From: an uncultured Paraprevotella sp.
Lineage (GTDB): Bacteria; Bacteroidota; Bacteroidia; Bacteroidales; Bacteroidaceae
Assembly: GCA_900548345.1 (NCBI GenBank)
Contig: URKA01000009.1
Location: 1 to 64,000 of the forward strand
DNA: 64,000 bases
Direction: 5' to 3'
The position numbers and the translations under genes are program-made. Of this stretch, positions 1 to 9,264 are shown in pieces. Under the pieces are notes generated by a model. It made no database searches. It saw only the letters and a program-made list of their open reading frames with translations, and was not told the origin of the DNA. Within the stretch, counting starts at the first letter, position 1; each line of letters begins with the position of its first letter.

Positions 1-62
1 GGGCTCGAACCCAAGACCCCAACATTAAAAGTGTTGTGCTCTACCAGCTGAGCTAGCGAATC
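1..62 (-). tRNA. tRNA-Lys (anticodon TTT), 3' end cut by window edge
   Basis: Read on the minus strand, a 7-nt acceptor arm (62-56) is followed by TA, a D arm, an anticodon stem CAACA/TGTTG with loop CTTTTAA (anticodon TTT, Lys) and the first half of a T arm with GTTCGAGCCC. The rest of the T arm and the acceptor 3' strand lie outside the window. Confidence 0.9.
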
Positions 63-96
63 ATCCTTGTTTGCATATCATTTCTGATTGCGAGTG

Positions 97-128
97 CAAA
101 GGTACGGCTTTTTTTCTGAATCTGCAAA
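97..128 (-). promoter_or_regulatory. Promoter of tRNA-Lys
   Basis: On the minus strand TTTG (128-125) is followed after 20 nt by TACCTTTG (104-97), matching the Bacteroides sigma-ABfr form TTTG/TAnnTTTG. It lies 34 nt before the tRNA 5' end. Confidence 0.6.
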
Positions 129-144
129 TTATTTCTTCTTTTTT

Positions 145-1323
145 TTAATTGTCAAGTGGACTTTCGGCTATTTCCGCAGCATTTTTCGGCTGATCCTCCG
201 GCATCGAAAGGGGGTAACGTTGTTTTAACCGTTCTTCCCGGACCTGTATGCGACGCTCGTCTCTTTCGAGAAAACGGCGGTAATATGACAGGAGAAGTGT
301 CGTAAGGGGGAGGGCGATGATAAGGCCGATGAGGCCGAGCAGGCTTCCCCAGATTGACAGGGACAGAAGGACCACAGCGGGATTCAGTCCCATCAGTTTG
401 CTCATGATGCGCGGCACAAGGAATAAATCCTGAATACTTTGTACTACAATGAAGACGAGTGAGGCGCAGAACAGTATCCACCAGAAATTCTCCCCGGTGT
501 CACTGGATTTTATCAGAGCCAATATGACTGTAGGAATAAAGCCTACGGCTTGCAGATAAGGCACCAAATTCAACAGGCCGATGAACATGCCTAAACCTAT
601 CGCCATCGGGAAGCCGATAATCAGGAATCCGATGCTGAACAGTATGCCCACGATGAATGCCACCAATGCTTGTCCGCGGAAATAGGAATTCATGCCGCGT
701 TGCACGTCTTCCACGAGGGCGGATGCAAAACGCCGGTTGCGTTTGGGGATTAGTTTTATCCATCCTTCGGACAGACTGTCGTAGTCCATTAATATAAGGA
801 AAAGGTATAGAAAAACCAGACATACGCTGAGTAGGGCGAAGAGCATGTTGAAGGTTTGTGTGAGCAGATTCCATAATTGGTTTACTGCAATTTTCATGGC
901 TTCCATGATGTTGTTTTCGCGCAAGAGGCGTATGACGGTGTTTTGGTCGAAGTTTCTTTGCAGGTAGCTTTCTATCTGGCGGGCCAGGTCGGAGTTGCCC
1001 GTTTCTGTGATGAAGTCGGTGACAAGTACCCGCAAACGTGCGGCTTCTGCGATAACGGGCGGGATGATAAGGTAGAGAAAACCTGCAATGGCACACAGAA
1101 TCAGTAACAGTGTGATGATGATACATAAGATGCGGTTGCGCAGGCGGAGCTTGAACTGGAAGAATTTCACGGCCGGATGTATCATGTAAGCGAGCAGCCA
1201 GGCGATGAAAAAAGGAAGCAGTACGGCGCTCAACAGGTTCAGGACGTAAATGGCCAGTCCCAAACCGGTGATGACCATCGCTCCCCGTATGAATCGGTCG
1301 AAGGTGATTTCTTTTTCAAACAT
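145..1323 (-). CDS. AI-2E/PerM family membrane transporter
   Basis: A 392-residue polytopic membrane protein of the AI-2E exporter/PerM family (PF01594). Hydrophobic segments appear near residues 14-50, 62-90, 150-180, 217-272, 283-305 and 315-350, and a soluble region at about 95-145 precedes the second half. The family motif around NLVPYLQAVG is at about 253-262. Family members are described as exporters of autoinducer-2 or as Na+/H+ exchangers; the substrate cannot be read from sequence. The charged C-terminal tail (about 355-392) is cytoplasmic-looking. It starts 11 nt after tdk on the same strand, so it is probably co-transcribed with it. Confidence 0.85.
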   Translation of the reverse strand: MFEKEITFDRFIRGAMVITGLGLAIYVLNLLSAVLLPFFIAWLLAYMIHPAVKFFQFKLRLRNRILCIIITLLLILCAIAGFLYLIIPPVIAEAARLRVLVTDFITETGNSDLARQIESYLQRNFDQNTVIRLLRENNIMEAMKIAVNQLWNLLTQTFNMLFALLSVCLVFLYLFLILMDYDSLSEGWIKLIPKRNRRFASALVEDVQRGMNSYFRGQALVAFIVGILFSIGFLIIGFPMAIGLGMFIGLLNLVPYLQAVGFIPTVILALIKSSDTGENFWWILFCASLVFIVVQSIQDLFLVPRIMSKLMGLNPAVVLLSLSIWGSLLGLIGLIIALPLTTLLLSYYRRFLERDERRIQVREERLKQRYPLSMPEDQPKNAAEIAESPLDN

Positions 1324-1334
1324 AGAAGTATAAT

Positions 1335-1961
1335 TCAGGTTTTATTGTTCTTGTTTGCTCGGTCTTTGGCCAAGGCCTGCTGGTAACAGGTGCGGCAGAG
1401 AGGTTCGTATACGGTCTGTTCGCCTAACAGGACGCGTTTGTCTTCGTCCACCGTCCGATGTGATACGTAAGCCAGGGCGCCGCAATGTACGCAGATGGCG
1501 TGCACTTTGGTCACTTCGTCCGCAATGGCGCACAATGCGGGCATCGGGCCGAAGGGGGTGCCTTTGAAGTCGAGGTCGAGTCCGGCCACGATGACGCGTG
1601 TGCCCCGGTTGGCCAGTTCGTTGCATACACTGATAAGGTTGTCGTCGAAGAACTGGGCCTCGTCGATGCCTACCACATCCGTATCCGAGCCGAGCAGCAG
1701 GATGCTGGAGGAAGATTCTACGGGCGTAGACGGGATGGAGTTGCCTTCGTGCGATACCACATCTTCTTCGGAGTATCTTGTGTCGACGGCCGGCTTGAAT
1801 ATCTCTACGCTTTGCCGTGCGAACTTCGCACGTTTCATTCTTCTGATAAGTTCTTCGGTCTTGCCGGAAAACATGGAGCCGCAAATGACTTCTATGCCCC
1901 CTCTGCGCATCAATTCTCCGTTTCGTTCTGTAATCGGACTCATATTCGGTTGTCTGTTCAT
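1335..1961 (-). CDS. tdk: Thymidine kinase
   Basis: Phosphorylates thymidine to dTMP in the pyrimidine salvage pathway. The protein (208 residues) has the type II TK layout: a P-loop [11 protein letters not shown] near residues 28-38, the DEAQFF motif with the catalytic Glu near residue 100, and two Cys pairs (CVHC and CRTC) in the C-terminal half that form the structural zinc site. The start at 1961 is supported by a -7 element (TATTTTTG, 1986-1979) 17 nt upstream. It is followed 11 nt later by the PerM-like transporter gene. Confidence 0.95.
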   Translation of the reverse strand: MNRQPNMSPITERNGELMRRGGIEVICGSMFSGKTEELIRRMKRAKFARQSVEIFKPAVDTRYSEEDVVSHEGNSIPSTPVESSSSILLLGSDTDVVGIDEAQFFDDNLISVCNELANRGTRVIVAGLDLDFKGTPFGPMPALCAIADEVTKVHAICVHCGALAYVSHRTVDEDKRVLLGEQTVYEPLCRTCYQQALAKDRANKNNKT

Positions 1962-1978
1962 ATTAAGTTACCTGTTTG

Positions 1979-1986
1979 CAAAAATA
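1979..1986 (-). promoter_or_regulatory. -7 element of the tdk promoter
   Basis: TATTTTTG on the minus strand, 17 nt upstream of the tdk start; fits TAnnTTTG. The -33 box is not clear. Confidence 0.45.
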
Positions 1987-2083
1987 CGGAATTAAGTACG
2001 GATAAGATGATAAAAAAAGAAACATTTTCGCAAACTTCTGTTAAATCTTGGGGTCCGGATGGATGAGGATACTGTTTTATTCT

Positions 2084-2091
2084 TACTTTTG
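2084..2091 (+). promoter_or_regulatory. -7 element of the rsmI promoter
   Basis: TACTTTTG fits TAnnTTTG. Transcription would begin near 2098, which excludes the in-frame ATG at 2048 and supports the ATG at 2111 as the rsmI start. Confidence 0.5.
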
Positions 2092-2110
2092 TCGTGATAG
2101 GAAAAGAAGT

Positions 2111-2809
2111 ATGGGAATCTTGTATTTGGTGCCTACTCCGGTAGGGAATTTGGAGGATATAACGTACCGTGCATTGCGTGTCCTGAAAGAAGCTGATTTG
2201 ATATTGGCTGAAGATACGCGTACCACCGGTATATTGTTGAAACATTTTGATGTGAAGAATGCCATGTTGTCTTATCATAAATTCAATGAGCACCAGACGG
2301 TTACAGGCATTGTCGGGCGGCTGCTGGCCGGAGAGACGGTTGCGGTTGTCTCGGATGCCGGTACTCCGGGCATTTCCGACCCCGGTTTTCTTGTGGCCCG
2401 CGAGGCGGTCAGGGCCGGTGTGGAGGTTGTCTGTCTTCCCGGTGCCACGGCATTTGTTCCCGCGTTGGTTTCGTCAGGATTGCCGTGCGACCGTTTCTGT
2501 TTCGAAGGTTTCCTTCCGCCCAAGAAGGGCAGGGCTACACGCCTGGCCGCGCTTGCGGCCGAATCCCGTACCATTGTGTTCTACGAGTCTCCTCACCGGC
2601 TGGTGAAGACATTAGGTCAGTTTGTGGAGGTGTTCGGTGCGGAGCGTCAGGTGGCCGTGTGTCGTGAAATATCGAAAGTGCATGAGGAGTGCGTGCGCGG
2701 TACGCTGTCCGAAGTGGCGGAACATTTCTCCCGGACGGAGCCGCGTGGAGAGATAGTCATCGTGCTGGCCGGTTGTGAAGAGATTAAGAAAAAAGATATG
2801 AACAAATAA
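2111..2809 (+). CDS. rsmI: 16S rRNA (cytidine-1402-2'-O)-methyltransferase
   Basis: SAM-dependent tetrapyrrole-methylase-fold enzyme that 2'-O-methylates C1402 of 16S rRNA. From the chosen start the protein is 232 residues and opens with the family signature LVPTPVGNLEDITYRAL, followed by AEDTR, the SDAGTPGISDPG loop, the LPGATAFVPAL SAM-binding stretch and FYESPHRL. A longer reading frame opens at 2048, but those 21 extra residues lie upstream of the likely transcription start and match nothing in the family. A lipoprotein gene follows 10 nt downstream and may share its transcript. Confidence 0.93.
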   Translation: MGILYLVPTPVGNLEDITYRALRVLKEADLILAEDTRTTGILLKHFDVKNAMLSYHKFNEHQTVTGIVGRLLAGETVAVVSDAGTPGISDPGFLVAREAVRAGVEVVCLPGATAFVPALVSSGLPCDRFCFEGFLPPKKGRATRLAALAAESRTIVFYESPHRLVKTLGQFVEVFGAERQVAVCREISKVHEECVRGTLSEVAEHFSRTEPRGEIVIVLAGCEEIKKKDMNK

Positions 2810-2819
2810 AATTGTAAGT

Positions 2820-3674
2820 ATGAAGAAGATTATTTTATGTGCGGCGTGCGTGGTGATGCTCGGCGCCTGCCAGAACGGAAACAATAAGCAGGAGGACGCG
2901 TTTGCGGCAGAGCGCGACTCGTTGATGCAGGTCATTAACGACAAGGACTCGGAGCTGAATGAAATCATGGGTACGGTGAATGAAATTCAGGAAGGTTTCC
3001 GGCGTATCAATGAAGCCGAGGGGCGCATTACCGTGAACAACGGTGATGTGGAGTCCGAGACTTCCAAGCAGGTGATTCGCGAGAATATGCAGTATATCCA
3101 GGACGCTATGGCGCAAAACCGTGCCATGCTCGAACAACTGAAGGAGAAGTTACGCGCGAGCGGGCTTAACGGTGACAAGTTGCAGAAGATGGTGGACGAC
3201 CTTACGGCACAGCTGGAGGCCAAGAACGCCCGTTTGCAGGAACTTGAGGCGCAGTTGGCGGAAAAAGACATCGTGATTGCGCAGAAGGAAGAGAAGATTA
3301 CGGAATTGAACGAGAATGTTTCTTCCTTGTCGGAAGAAAACAAGGCCAAAAGCCAGACTGTGGCGGCCCAGGACGAGAAGCTCCATACGGCCTGGTATGT
3401 GTTTGGTACGAAAAGCGAACTCAAGGGGCAGAAAATCCTTCAGGATGGAAATGTGTTGACGAACGGCAATTTCAACAAGGACTATTTCACGAAGGTTGAC
3501 ATCCGTTACGACAAGGAAATCAAGCTTTATTCCAAGAGCGCCAAGTTGCTGACCAATCATCCGGCCGGTTCGTACAAGCTGGAGAAGGATGCAAAAGGCC
3601 AGTACATCCTGCGTATCACCGCTCCTGAAACCTTCTGGAGCGTAAGCAAATATTTAGTGATTCAGGTGAGGTAA
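2820..3674 (+). CDS. Coiled-coil lipoprotein, function unknown
   Basis: A 284-residue predicted lipoprotein: a short hydrophobic leader ends in the lipobox LGAC (Cys17), so the protein should be anchored to a membrane after signal peptidase II cleavage. Residues about 30-185 are rich in Glu, Lys, Gln and Leu in heptad-like order and should form a long coiled coil; the last 90 residues look globular and start near HTAWYVFGTKSEL. I recognise the general type as common in Bacteroidales but cannot assign a function. It lies 10 nt after rsmI and ends directly in a 22-nt-period repeat array. Confidence 0.8.
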   Translation: MKKIILCAACVVMLGACQNGNNKQEDAFAAERDSLMQVINDKDSELNEIMGTVNEIQEGFRRINEAEGRITVNNGDVESETSKQVIRENMQYIQDAMAQNRAMLEQLKEKLRASGLNGDKLQKMVDDLTAQLEAKNARLQELEAQLAEKDIVIAQKEEKITELNENVSSLSEENKAKSQTVAAQDEKLHTAWYVFGTKSELKGQKILQDGNVLTNGNFNKDYFTKVDIRYDKEIKLYSKSAKLLTNHPAGSYKLEKDAKGQYILRITAPETFWSVSKYLVIQVR

Positions 3675-3757
3675 AAACGCCGACCTGTGAAGAATAAAAC
3701 GCCGACCTGTGAAGAAACGATTGCTCACAGGCCGGCGTTTTGTTCTTCACGGGCCGG
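3674..3757. repeat. 22-nt-period palindromic repeat array, site 1
   Basis: Four 8-nt cores have centres at 3685.5, 3707.5, 3729.5 and 3751.5, exactly 22 nt apart: GACCTGTG, GACCTGTG, CACAGGCC (opposite orientation) and the degenerate CACGGGCC. The second and third copies form a GC-rich hairpin (3696-3741) flanked by AAAAC/GTTTT, which could also act as a terminator for both converging genes. Confidence 0.8.
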
Positions 3758-3788
3758 TATTTCAGGGGGCATGTATGACCAGGCCCCG

Positions 3789-4460
3789 TTAAAGGAATTC
3801 CAGCAATTGTTTGAGTGAATTCTCGTCTTTCCAGCTCCAGCTCCGGTTCTCGGTAATGACGCGCAACGATTTTCTTTGTGCTTTGTTGTATCGTTTCATC
3901 ACCGGACCTTCCTTGGCAGGCACCTTTTGTCCGTCCAGAAAGTAGTAGTACTCCCTTTTCAGCGGAAAGGTCAGGGCTTTCTTTTCCTCTTCCATGTTGT
4001 TCAGTTCCATAAAGCCCATGGCACTGAGCATGTCGAGCTGGAAATAAGCCATGCCTTCGCCTCTTTTGTCGCTGCCCTCCTTGCCGTCGTTCCGTCCTGT
4101 CATCCGCTGCCGGTCGATGGTCTTGATACAGACCAGCATGTTGTTGCCTTTCTGTGCCACGATGCGGGCAGCCATCGTATCGACCGGCATGTAGACGGTG
4201 TCGCCGAACTGAATACGGTTGATGTTATGCAGACTGGCTTCTATGGGCTTGTTGCCCTGCATGAAGTAAAACTTGCTGCCGTCCAGATAGATGTTGCCTT
4301 TTACTTGCTTCTTGCTGCCGAACATCATGGTGATGGTAGCATCGCGGTAAGCCTTGTATTCGTATGGCGTTTTAGTCCTTTCATCTATCTGCACCTGCTG
4401 TGCTTGTGCCGCAGGATACAGTGTAAAGGCAAGCATGAATGATAAGAGTGGCTTTTTCAT
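3789..4460 (-). CDS. Secreted protein of unknown function
   Basis: A 223-residue protein with a clear N-terminal signal peptide (MKKPLLSFMLAFTLYPAAQA, cleavage before Q21), so it should be periplasmic or outer-membrane associated. The remainder is polar and basic, with no transmembrane segment and no motif I can place. It converges with the coiled-coil lipoprotein gene, separated by a repeat array. Nothing nearby suggests a role. Confidence 0.7.
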   Translation of the reverse strand: MKKPLLSFMLAFTLYPAAQAQQVQIDERTKTPYEYKAYRDATITMMFGSKKQVKGNIYLDGSKFYFMQGNKPIEASLHNINRIQFGDTVYMPVDTMAARIVAQKGNNMLVCIKTIDRQRMTGRNDGKEGSDKRGEGMAYFQLDMLSAMGFMELNNMEEEKKALTFPLKREYYYFLDGQKVPAKEGPVMKRYNKAQRKSLRVITENRSWSWKDENSLKQLLEFL

Positions 4461-4552
4461 CGTAAATGTGTTTAATTCATTGCCGGATTGTTTTTACCGG
4501 TTCTTCCGGTCATAAAGGTAACTGTTTTTTATGAAAAACATGCTTTTATTAG

Positions 4553-4583
4553 TTGTTTTCCTTTCTGTAAATGTGTAATTTTG
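4553..4583 (+). promoter_or_regulatory. Promoter of hflX
   Basis: TTG (4553-4555), 20 nt, then TAATTTTG (4576-4583); fits the Bacteroides promoter form. The hflX ATG is 30 nt downstream. Confidence 0.5.
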
Positions 4584-4613
4584 TCCGTGGATAAAACAAA
4601 CGGAAGAGTATAG

Positions 4614-5870
4614 ATGAAAGAATTTGTGATTTCCGAAGTGCAGGCTGAGACCGCAGTGCTGGTAGGATTGATTACGCAGACGCAGAATGAGCGGAAGACG
4701 AATGAATATCTCGACGAGCTGGAATTTCTGGCCCATACGGCCGGAGCCGTGACCGTCAGACGGTTCACCCAGAAGGTGAACGGGCCGAGTGCCGTGACGT
4801 ATGTCGGTAAGGGAAAACTGGATGAAATACGCGCTTTCATCGAGGCCGAGGAAGAAGCCGAGCGCGAGGTCGGCATGGTGATTTTCGACGATGAGCTTTC
4901 CGCCAAGCAGCTCCGCAACATCGAAAAGGAACTGAAAGTGAAGATTCTCGACCGTACATCCCTGATTCTCGACATCTTTGCCATGCGTGCCCAGACAGCC
5001 AACGCGAAGACTCAGGTGGAATTGGCGCAGTACCGTTACATGTTGCCCCGCCTGCAACGCTTGTGGACTCACTTGGAACGACAGGGAGGCGGTTCGGGTT
5101 CCGGTGGCGGAAAAGGGTCTGTTGGATTGCGCGGTCCGGGTGAGACACAGCTGGAAATGGACCGGCGAATCATCCTGAACCGCATGTCGCTTCTCAAACA
5201 AAGGCTGGCCGAAATAGATCGGCAGAAAACCACGCAGCGGAGCAACCGCGGACGCATGATTCGTGTGGCCCTGGTCGGTTATACCAATGTGGGTAAGAGC
5301 ACATTGATGAACCTGCTGTCCAAGAGCGAGGTCTTTGCCGAGAACAAACTCTTCGCCACGCTCGACACCACCGTGCGCAAGGTCATTATCGACAACCTGC
5401 CTTTCCTGCTGTCCGACACGGTAGGTTTTATCCGCAAGTTGCCCACCGATTTGGTGGACTCGTTCAAGAGCACGCTCGATGAGGTGCGTGAAGCCGATTT
5501 GCTGCTCCACGTGGTGGACATCGCGCATCCCGACTTTGAAGAACAGATTCAGGTGGTGGAGAAAACATTGTGCGACCTGGATTGCAGCGACAAACCCTGC
5601 ATGATTGTGTTCAATAAAGTGGATGCCTACCGGTGGGTGGAGAAGGATGCCGACGATCTGACGATGCCCACAAAAGAGAACGTCTCGCTGGACGACCTGA
5701 AAAAGACATGGATGGCTCGCCGCAACGATAACTGCATCTTCATCTCCGCACGCGAGAAGACCAATATCGAGGGATTGAAGAAAGTGCTTTACGACAAGGT
5801 GAGGGAGCTGCATGTGCAAAAGTATCCCTACAACGACTTCCTGTTCGAGAAATATGAGGATATGGAGTAG
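4614..5870 (+). CDS. hflX: Ribosome-associated GTPase HflX
   Basis: HflX binds the 50S subunit and splits stalled ribosomes. The protein (418 residues) has the N-terminal HflX domain (about 1-195), which ends in the glycine-rich linker and the RGPGETQLEMDRR signature, then a G domain with G1 GYTNVGKSTL (about 222-231), G3 DTVGF and G4 NKVD. It starts 31 nt downstream of a good promoter. A 478-codon open frame on the opposite strand is a shadow of this gene. Confidence 0.95.
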   Translation: MKEFVISEVQAETAVLVGLITQTQNERKTNEYLDELEFLAHTAGAVTVRRFTQKVNGPSAVTYVGKGKLDEIRAFIEAEEEAEREVGMVIFDDELSAKQLRNIEKELKVKILDRTSLILDIFAMRAQTANAKTQVELAQYRYMLPRLQRLWTHLERQGGGSGSGGGKGSVGLRGPGETQLEMDRRIILNRMSLLKQRLAEIDRQKTTQRSNRGRMIRVALVGYTNVGKSTLMNLLSKSEVFAENKLFATLDTTVRKVIIDNLPFLLSDTVGFIRKLPTDLVDSFKSTLDEVREADLLLHVVDIAHPDFEEQIQVVEKTLCDLDCSDKPCMIVFNKVDAYRWVEKDADDLTMPTKENVSLDDLKKTWMARRNDNCIFISAREKTNIEGLKKVLYDKVRELHVQKYPYNDFLFEKYEDME

Positions 5871-5888
5871 TCGGCCGGAAAAAACAAT

Positions 5889-5896
5889 TATCTTTG
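5889..5896 (+). promoter_or_regulatory. -7 element before the fumarase gene
   Basis: TATCTTTG matches TAnnTTTG, 51 nt before the fumarase ATG and 18 nt after the hflX stop, so fumarase probably has its own promoter. The -33 box is weak. Confidence 0.45.
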
Positions 5897-5947
5897 CAAG
5901 GTACTGACAACGAAATAAAGAAATCAACATCTTAAATAAAAACGATT

Positions 5948-7591
5948 ATGGCAAATGCACCAGAATTCAAGTACGCTCCAATGTTCCAGACAGGAAAGGA
6001 CGATACTGAATATTATCTGCTGACGAAAGATTATGTGTCCGTCAGCGAGTTTGAAGGACATCCCATGCTCAAGGTAGCTCCCGAAGGGCTGACCGCAATG
6101 GCCAACGCGGCATTCCGCGATGTGTCCTTCATGTTGCGCCGTGCGCACAACGAGCAGGTGGCCAAGATTCTGGCCGACCCCGAAGCCAGCGACAACGACA
6201 AGTATGTGGCGCTGACCTTCCTGCGCAATGCGGAGATCTCGGTAAAAGGCAAGCTGCCCTTGTGCCAGGACACCGGCACGGCTATCATCCACGGAGAGAA
6301 AGGCCAGCAGGTGTGGACGGGTTACTGCGATGAAGAGGCCCTGTCAAAGGGCGTGTACAAGACGTACACGGAAGAAAACCTGCGTTACAGCCAGAACGCT
6401 CCGCTTTCCATGTACGAAGAGGTGAACACCAAATGCAACCTGCCGGCGCAAATCGACATTGAGGCTACCGAAGGCATGGAATACCGTTTCCTCTGTGTGA
6501 CCAAGGGTGGCGGCTCGGCCAACAAGACTTACCTGTATCAGGAGACGAAAGCCATCCTGAATCCCGCCACACTCATCCCGTTCATGATAGAGAAGATGAA
6601 GAGCCTCGGCACGGCAGCCTGTCCGCCTTATCATATCGCCTTCGTCATCGGCGGTACTTCGGCCGAGAAGAACCTGCTGACGGTGAAGCTGGCTTCCACG
6701 CACTACTACGACAACCTGCCTACAACCGGTGATGAAACCGGCCGTGCGTTCCGCGATGTGGAACTGGAGAAGCAGGTGCTCGAAGAAGCCCACAGAATCG
6801 GACTCGGCGCACAGTTCGGCGGCAAGTACATGGCGCACGACGTGCGTATCGTACGTCTGCCCCGTCACGGTGCCTCATGTCCTGTCGGCTTGGGCGTTTC
6901 ATGTTCGGCCGACCGTAACATCAAGTGCAAAATCAATAAAGACGGTATCTGGATTGAGAAGCTGGACACCAATCCGGGTGAACTGATTCCCGAAGAGCTG
7001 CGCCAGGCAGGAGAGGGCGATGCCGTGAAGATTAACCTGAACCAGCCCATGGCGGACATCCTGAAAGAATTGGATAAATATCCCGTGGCTACCCGTCTGT
7101 CGCTGAACGGCACGATTATCGTTGGCCGCGACATCGCGCATGCCAAACTGAAAGAACGGCTTGACCGTGGCGAGGACTTGCCACAGTACATCAAGGACCA
7201 TCCTATCTATTATGCCGGTCCGGCAAAGACTCCGGCCGGAATGGCCTGCGGCTCGATGGGCCCGACCACTGCCGGACGCATGGACCCCTACGTAGACCTG
7301 TTCCAGAGTCATGGCGGCAGCATGATTATGCTGGCGAAGGGTAACCGTAGCCAGGCCGTGACAGATGCCTGCCAGAAACACGGCGGTTTCTACCTCGGTT
7401 CCATCGGTGGTCCGGCGGCTATCCTTGCACAGAACAACATCAAGAGTATCGAATGCCTCGAATATCCCGAACTGGGCATGGAAGCCATCTGGAAAATCGA
7501 GGTGGAAGACTTCCCGGCATTCATTCTCGTAGATAACAAGGGCAATGATTTCTTTAAGCAAATCAAACCTCGTTGCGCGTGCAAAAAGTAA
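5948..7591 (+). CDS. Fumarate hydratase, class I (iron-sulfur)
   Basis: Catalyses reversible hydration of fumarate to malate in the branched TCA/fumarate-respiration pathway. The protein (547 residues) has the two-part class I layout: an N-terminal [4Fe-4S] catalytic domain with Cys105 (LCQDTGTA), Cys225 (ACPPYH) and the CPVGLGVSC segment near 310-318, then a C-terminal beta domain with [19 protein letters not shown]. The length matches single-chain FumA/FumB-type enzymes. An oxygen-sensitive cluster fits an anaerobe. A strong terminator follows at 7623-7658. Confidence 0.95.
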   Translation: MANAPEFKYAPMFQTGKDDTEYYLLTKDYVSVSEFEGHPMLKVAPEGLTAMANAAFRDVSFMLRRAHNEQVAKILADPEASDNDKYVALTFLRNAEISVKGKLPLCQDTGTAIIHGEKGQQVWTGYCDEEALSKGVYKTYTEENLRYSQNAPLSMYEEVNTKCNLPAQIDIEATEGMEYRFLCVTKGGGSANKTYLYQETKAILNPATLIPFMIEKMKSLGTAACPPYHIAFVIGGTSAEKNLLTVKLASTHYYDNLPTTGDETGRAFRDVELEKQVLEEAHRIGLGAQFGGKYMAHDVRIVRLPRHGASCPVGLGVSCSADRNIKCKINKDGIWIEKLDTNPGELIPEELRQAGEGDAVKINLNQPMADILKELDKYPVATRLSLNGTIIVGRDIAHAKLKERLDRGEDLPQYIKDHPIYYAGPAKTPAGMACGSMGPTTAGRMDPYVDLFQSHGGSMIMLAKGNRSQAVTDACQKHGGFYLGSIGGPAAILAQNNIKSIECLEYPELGMEAIWKIEVEDFPAFILVDNKGNDFFKQIKPRCACKK

Positions 7592-7622
7592 TGTCGGACG
7601 GAATCATCTGAAATAAAAACGG

Positions 7623-7658
7623 GCCGTTGTCGGAAACGTATTCCGGCAACGGCTTTTT
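7623..7658 (+). terminator. Rho-independent terminator after fumarase
   Basis: GCCGTTGTCGG pairs with CCGGCAACGGC around a 9-10 nt loop and is followed by TTTTT. Confidence 0.8.
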
Positions 7659-7683
7659 CTTACCACAGCAAACCCATCATACC

Positions 7684-8754
7684 ATGAAGAAGCATTTCAA
7701 TATTCTTTTGTTTATCCTGTCGCTGTATGGCGGAACTATGTGCGCGCAGAACCTCCGGAAAGGAGACTACGGTTATCTGTACTGCCACATGAGCGGCCGC
7801 GGAGAATGGACGGCATACGCCCTGAGCCGTGACGGGCTGTACTATGAAGACCTTATCAACGGCGATGAGGTGTACGATACGGAAGCCTTGTCGGCCATCG
7901 AAGGCGGTGCGCGCGATGCCTACATCTGCCGCACTTTCGACGGGAAGGGCTATCTGATGGTCACCACCGACATGTCCAACCGCAAGAGCCGTTCGTGGTA
8001 TAACTACGGCATCAACCTGTTGAAGAGCGACGACCTGATTCACTGGACATCCGTCACCTTCGATTTCCGCAAGGGGGCGTCCCTTTTTTCCGACCCTTCC
8101 TCGCCGGACGTATATAAGAATTACGGTACAATCAAGCGTGTGTGGGCACCGCAGATTTTCTGGAACCCTTCCTATGTGTGGCCCGACGGTTCGCAGGGCG
8201 GTTATATGATTTACTATTCCCTGTGGAATCCCGATGAGGAGGCATACGACCGCATGTACTATTCATACGCAAACCATGACTTTACCACACTGACCAAGCC
8301 CCGGCTGATGTTCGACTGGGGGTATGCCACCATCGATGCAGACATCAATTATGTGCCTGCCGACGGGCGTTATCACATGCTCATCAAGAAAGAGGGCGGC
8401 ACACCGGGCATCTTTGCCGCCGTGGCCGACCGTCCCGAAGGACCGTACAGCATCAAGAGCGAGACGGACTACGTGCGCTTCGAGGGCAACCGCAAGTGCG
8501 AGGGTTGTTCGGCGTTTCGCCTTATTGGCGACAGCACGTGGCGCGTAGCCTACATCCAGTACTCCACCAATCCTCGCCAGTACCGCATCTGCCAGGCCGA
8601 CGAGACGCTCCAGAACTTTCATTCGCCGGTTACCATCCAGGGTGTCAAGGACCCGCAGCACGGGTCGTTTATGACGCTGACCAAGCGTGAGTACAAACGG
8701 CTCAAACGCTGGTCGGACCGCGAGATGAAACGCAGGGCGAAGCAGAAGGAATAA
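7684..8754 (+). CDS. Secreted GH43-like five-bladed beta-propeller protein
   Basis: A 356-residue protein with a signal peptide (about 1-21). It resembles clan GH-F/GH43 enzymes, which hydrolyse arabinosyl, xylosyl or galactosyl links: propeller-blade elements such as DDLIHWTSVTFDF, VWAPQIFWNP and DADINYVPADGRYHML recur, and acidic residues occur at the expected blade positions. I used the ATG at 7684 because the signal peptide begins there; an upstream in-frame ATG at 7627 falls inside the fumarase terminator. The C-terminus is very basic. The gene stands alone, without SusC/SusD partners. The substrate is unknown. Confidence 0.75.
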   Translation: MKKHFNILLFILSLYGGTMCAQNLRKGDYGYLYCHMSGRGEWTAYALSRDGLYYEDLINGDEVYDTEALSAIEGGARDAYICRTFDGKGYLMVTTDMSNRKSRSWYNYGINLLKSDDLIHWTSVTFDFRKGASLFSDPSSPDVYKNYGTIKRVWAPQIFWNPSYVWPDGSQGGYMIYYSLWNPDEEAYDRMYYSYANHDFTTLTKPRLMFDWGYATIDADINYVPADGRYHMLIKKEGGTPGIFAAVADRPEGPYSIKSETDYVRFEGNRKCEGCSAFRLIGDSTWRVAYIQYSTNPRQYRICQADETLQNFHSPVTIQGVKDPQHGSFMTLTKREYKRLKRWSDREMKRRAKQKE

Positions 8755-9264
8755 AAGCAGGCTTCTTATATGATAAAGAAACGGACGGCTTTGCGGCAAA
8801 GGTTTCCTGAAAACCATGCCGCAGGCGCATCCTGTTTCCCTTATTACCTATTACTTGAAATCATACAAGCGTTTCTGGAAAAGATAAAGTAGTCTTCCTG
8901 ATGGAAAATGTTCTTTCAAGGGAGAGCTGTCTGACAATATGATGCGGGCTTTTTGTAAATAAAAATAAAATGCACGGAGGTAAATTCCGCGAACTTTTCA
9001 GCGCTTTTTTGTCTTTACTTAATTATCTTATATTCAACGTTTTGTAAAAGCCAAATTCCAGACCTGTGAGGAATGCATCGCACACAGGTCTCGGATCGAT
9101 TCTTCACCTGTGAGGAATTTATTGTGCACAGGTGAAGAAATTATTGTTCTCTTCAATGGGATTTGGCATGTCCGCTTTTTTGATTTTCAGACATTGTTTA
9201 AACCATCCGGCCTGCTGACAAAGTAGGGGGGAGTATGTTTCGGCAGGCCGAAGAATGCTTGGGG
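8755..9264. other. Intergenic region between converging genes
   Basis: No coding frame is convincing in this 510-nt stretch. An imperfect hairpin (8792-8823, TGCGGCA/TGCCGCA) may end the GH43 transcript. The right half contains the 22-nt-period array described separately. The remainder is AT-rich with no recognisable feature. Confidence 0.5.
9056..9139. repeat. 22-nt-period palindromic repeat array, site 2
   Basis: Four cores are centred at 9064.5, 9086.5, 9108.5 and 9130.5: GACCTGTG, CACAGGTC, CACCTGTG and CACAGGTG, with alternating orientation and an exact 22-nt period. The last two give a perfect 13-bp stem (9100-9112 with 9127-9139). Confidence 0.85.

Noticed and set aside
2048..2110. 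Upstream start for rsmI
   Set aside because: The 21 extra codons contain the likely -7 element (2084-2091), and the family signature begins right after the ATG at 2111.
4494..5930. A 478-codon open frame antisense to hflX
   Set aside because: It lies entirely over a well-conserved GTPase gene, its translation has no domain or signal, and it results from the GC-rich codon pattern of hflX.
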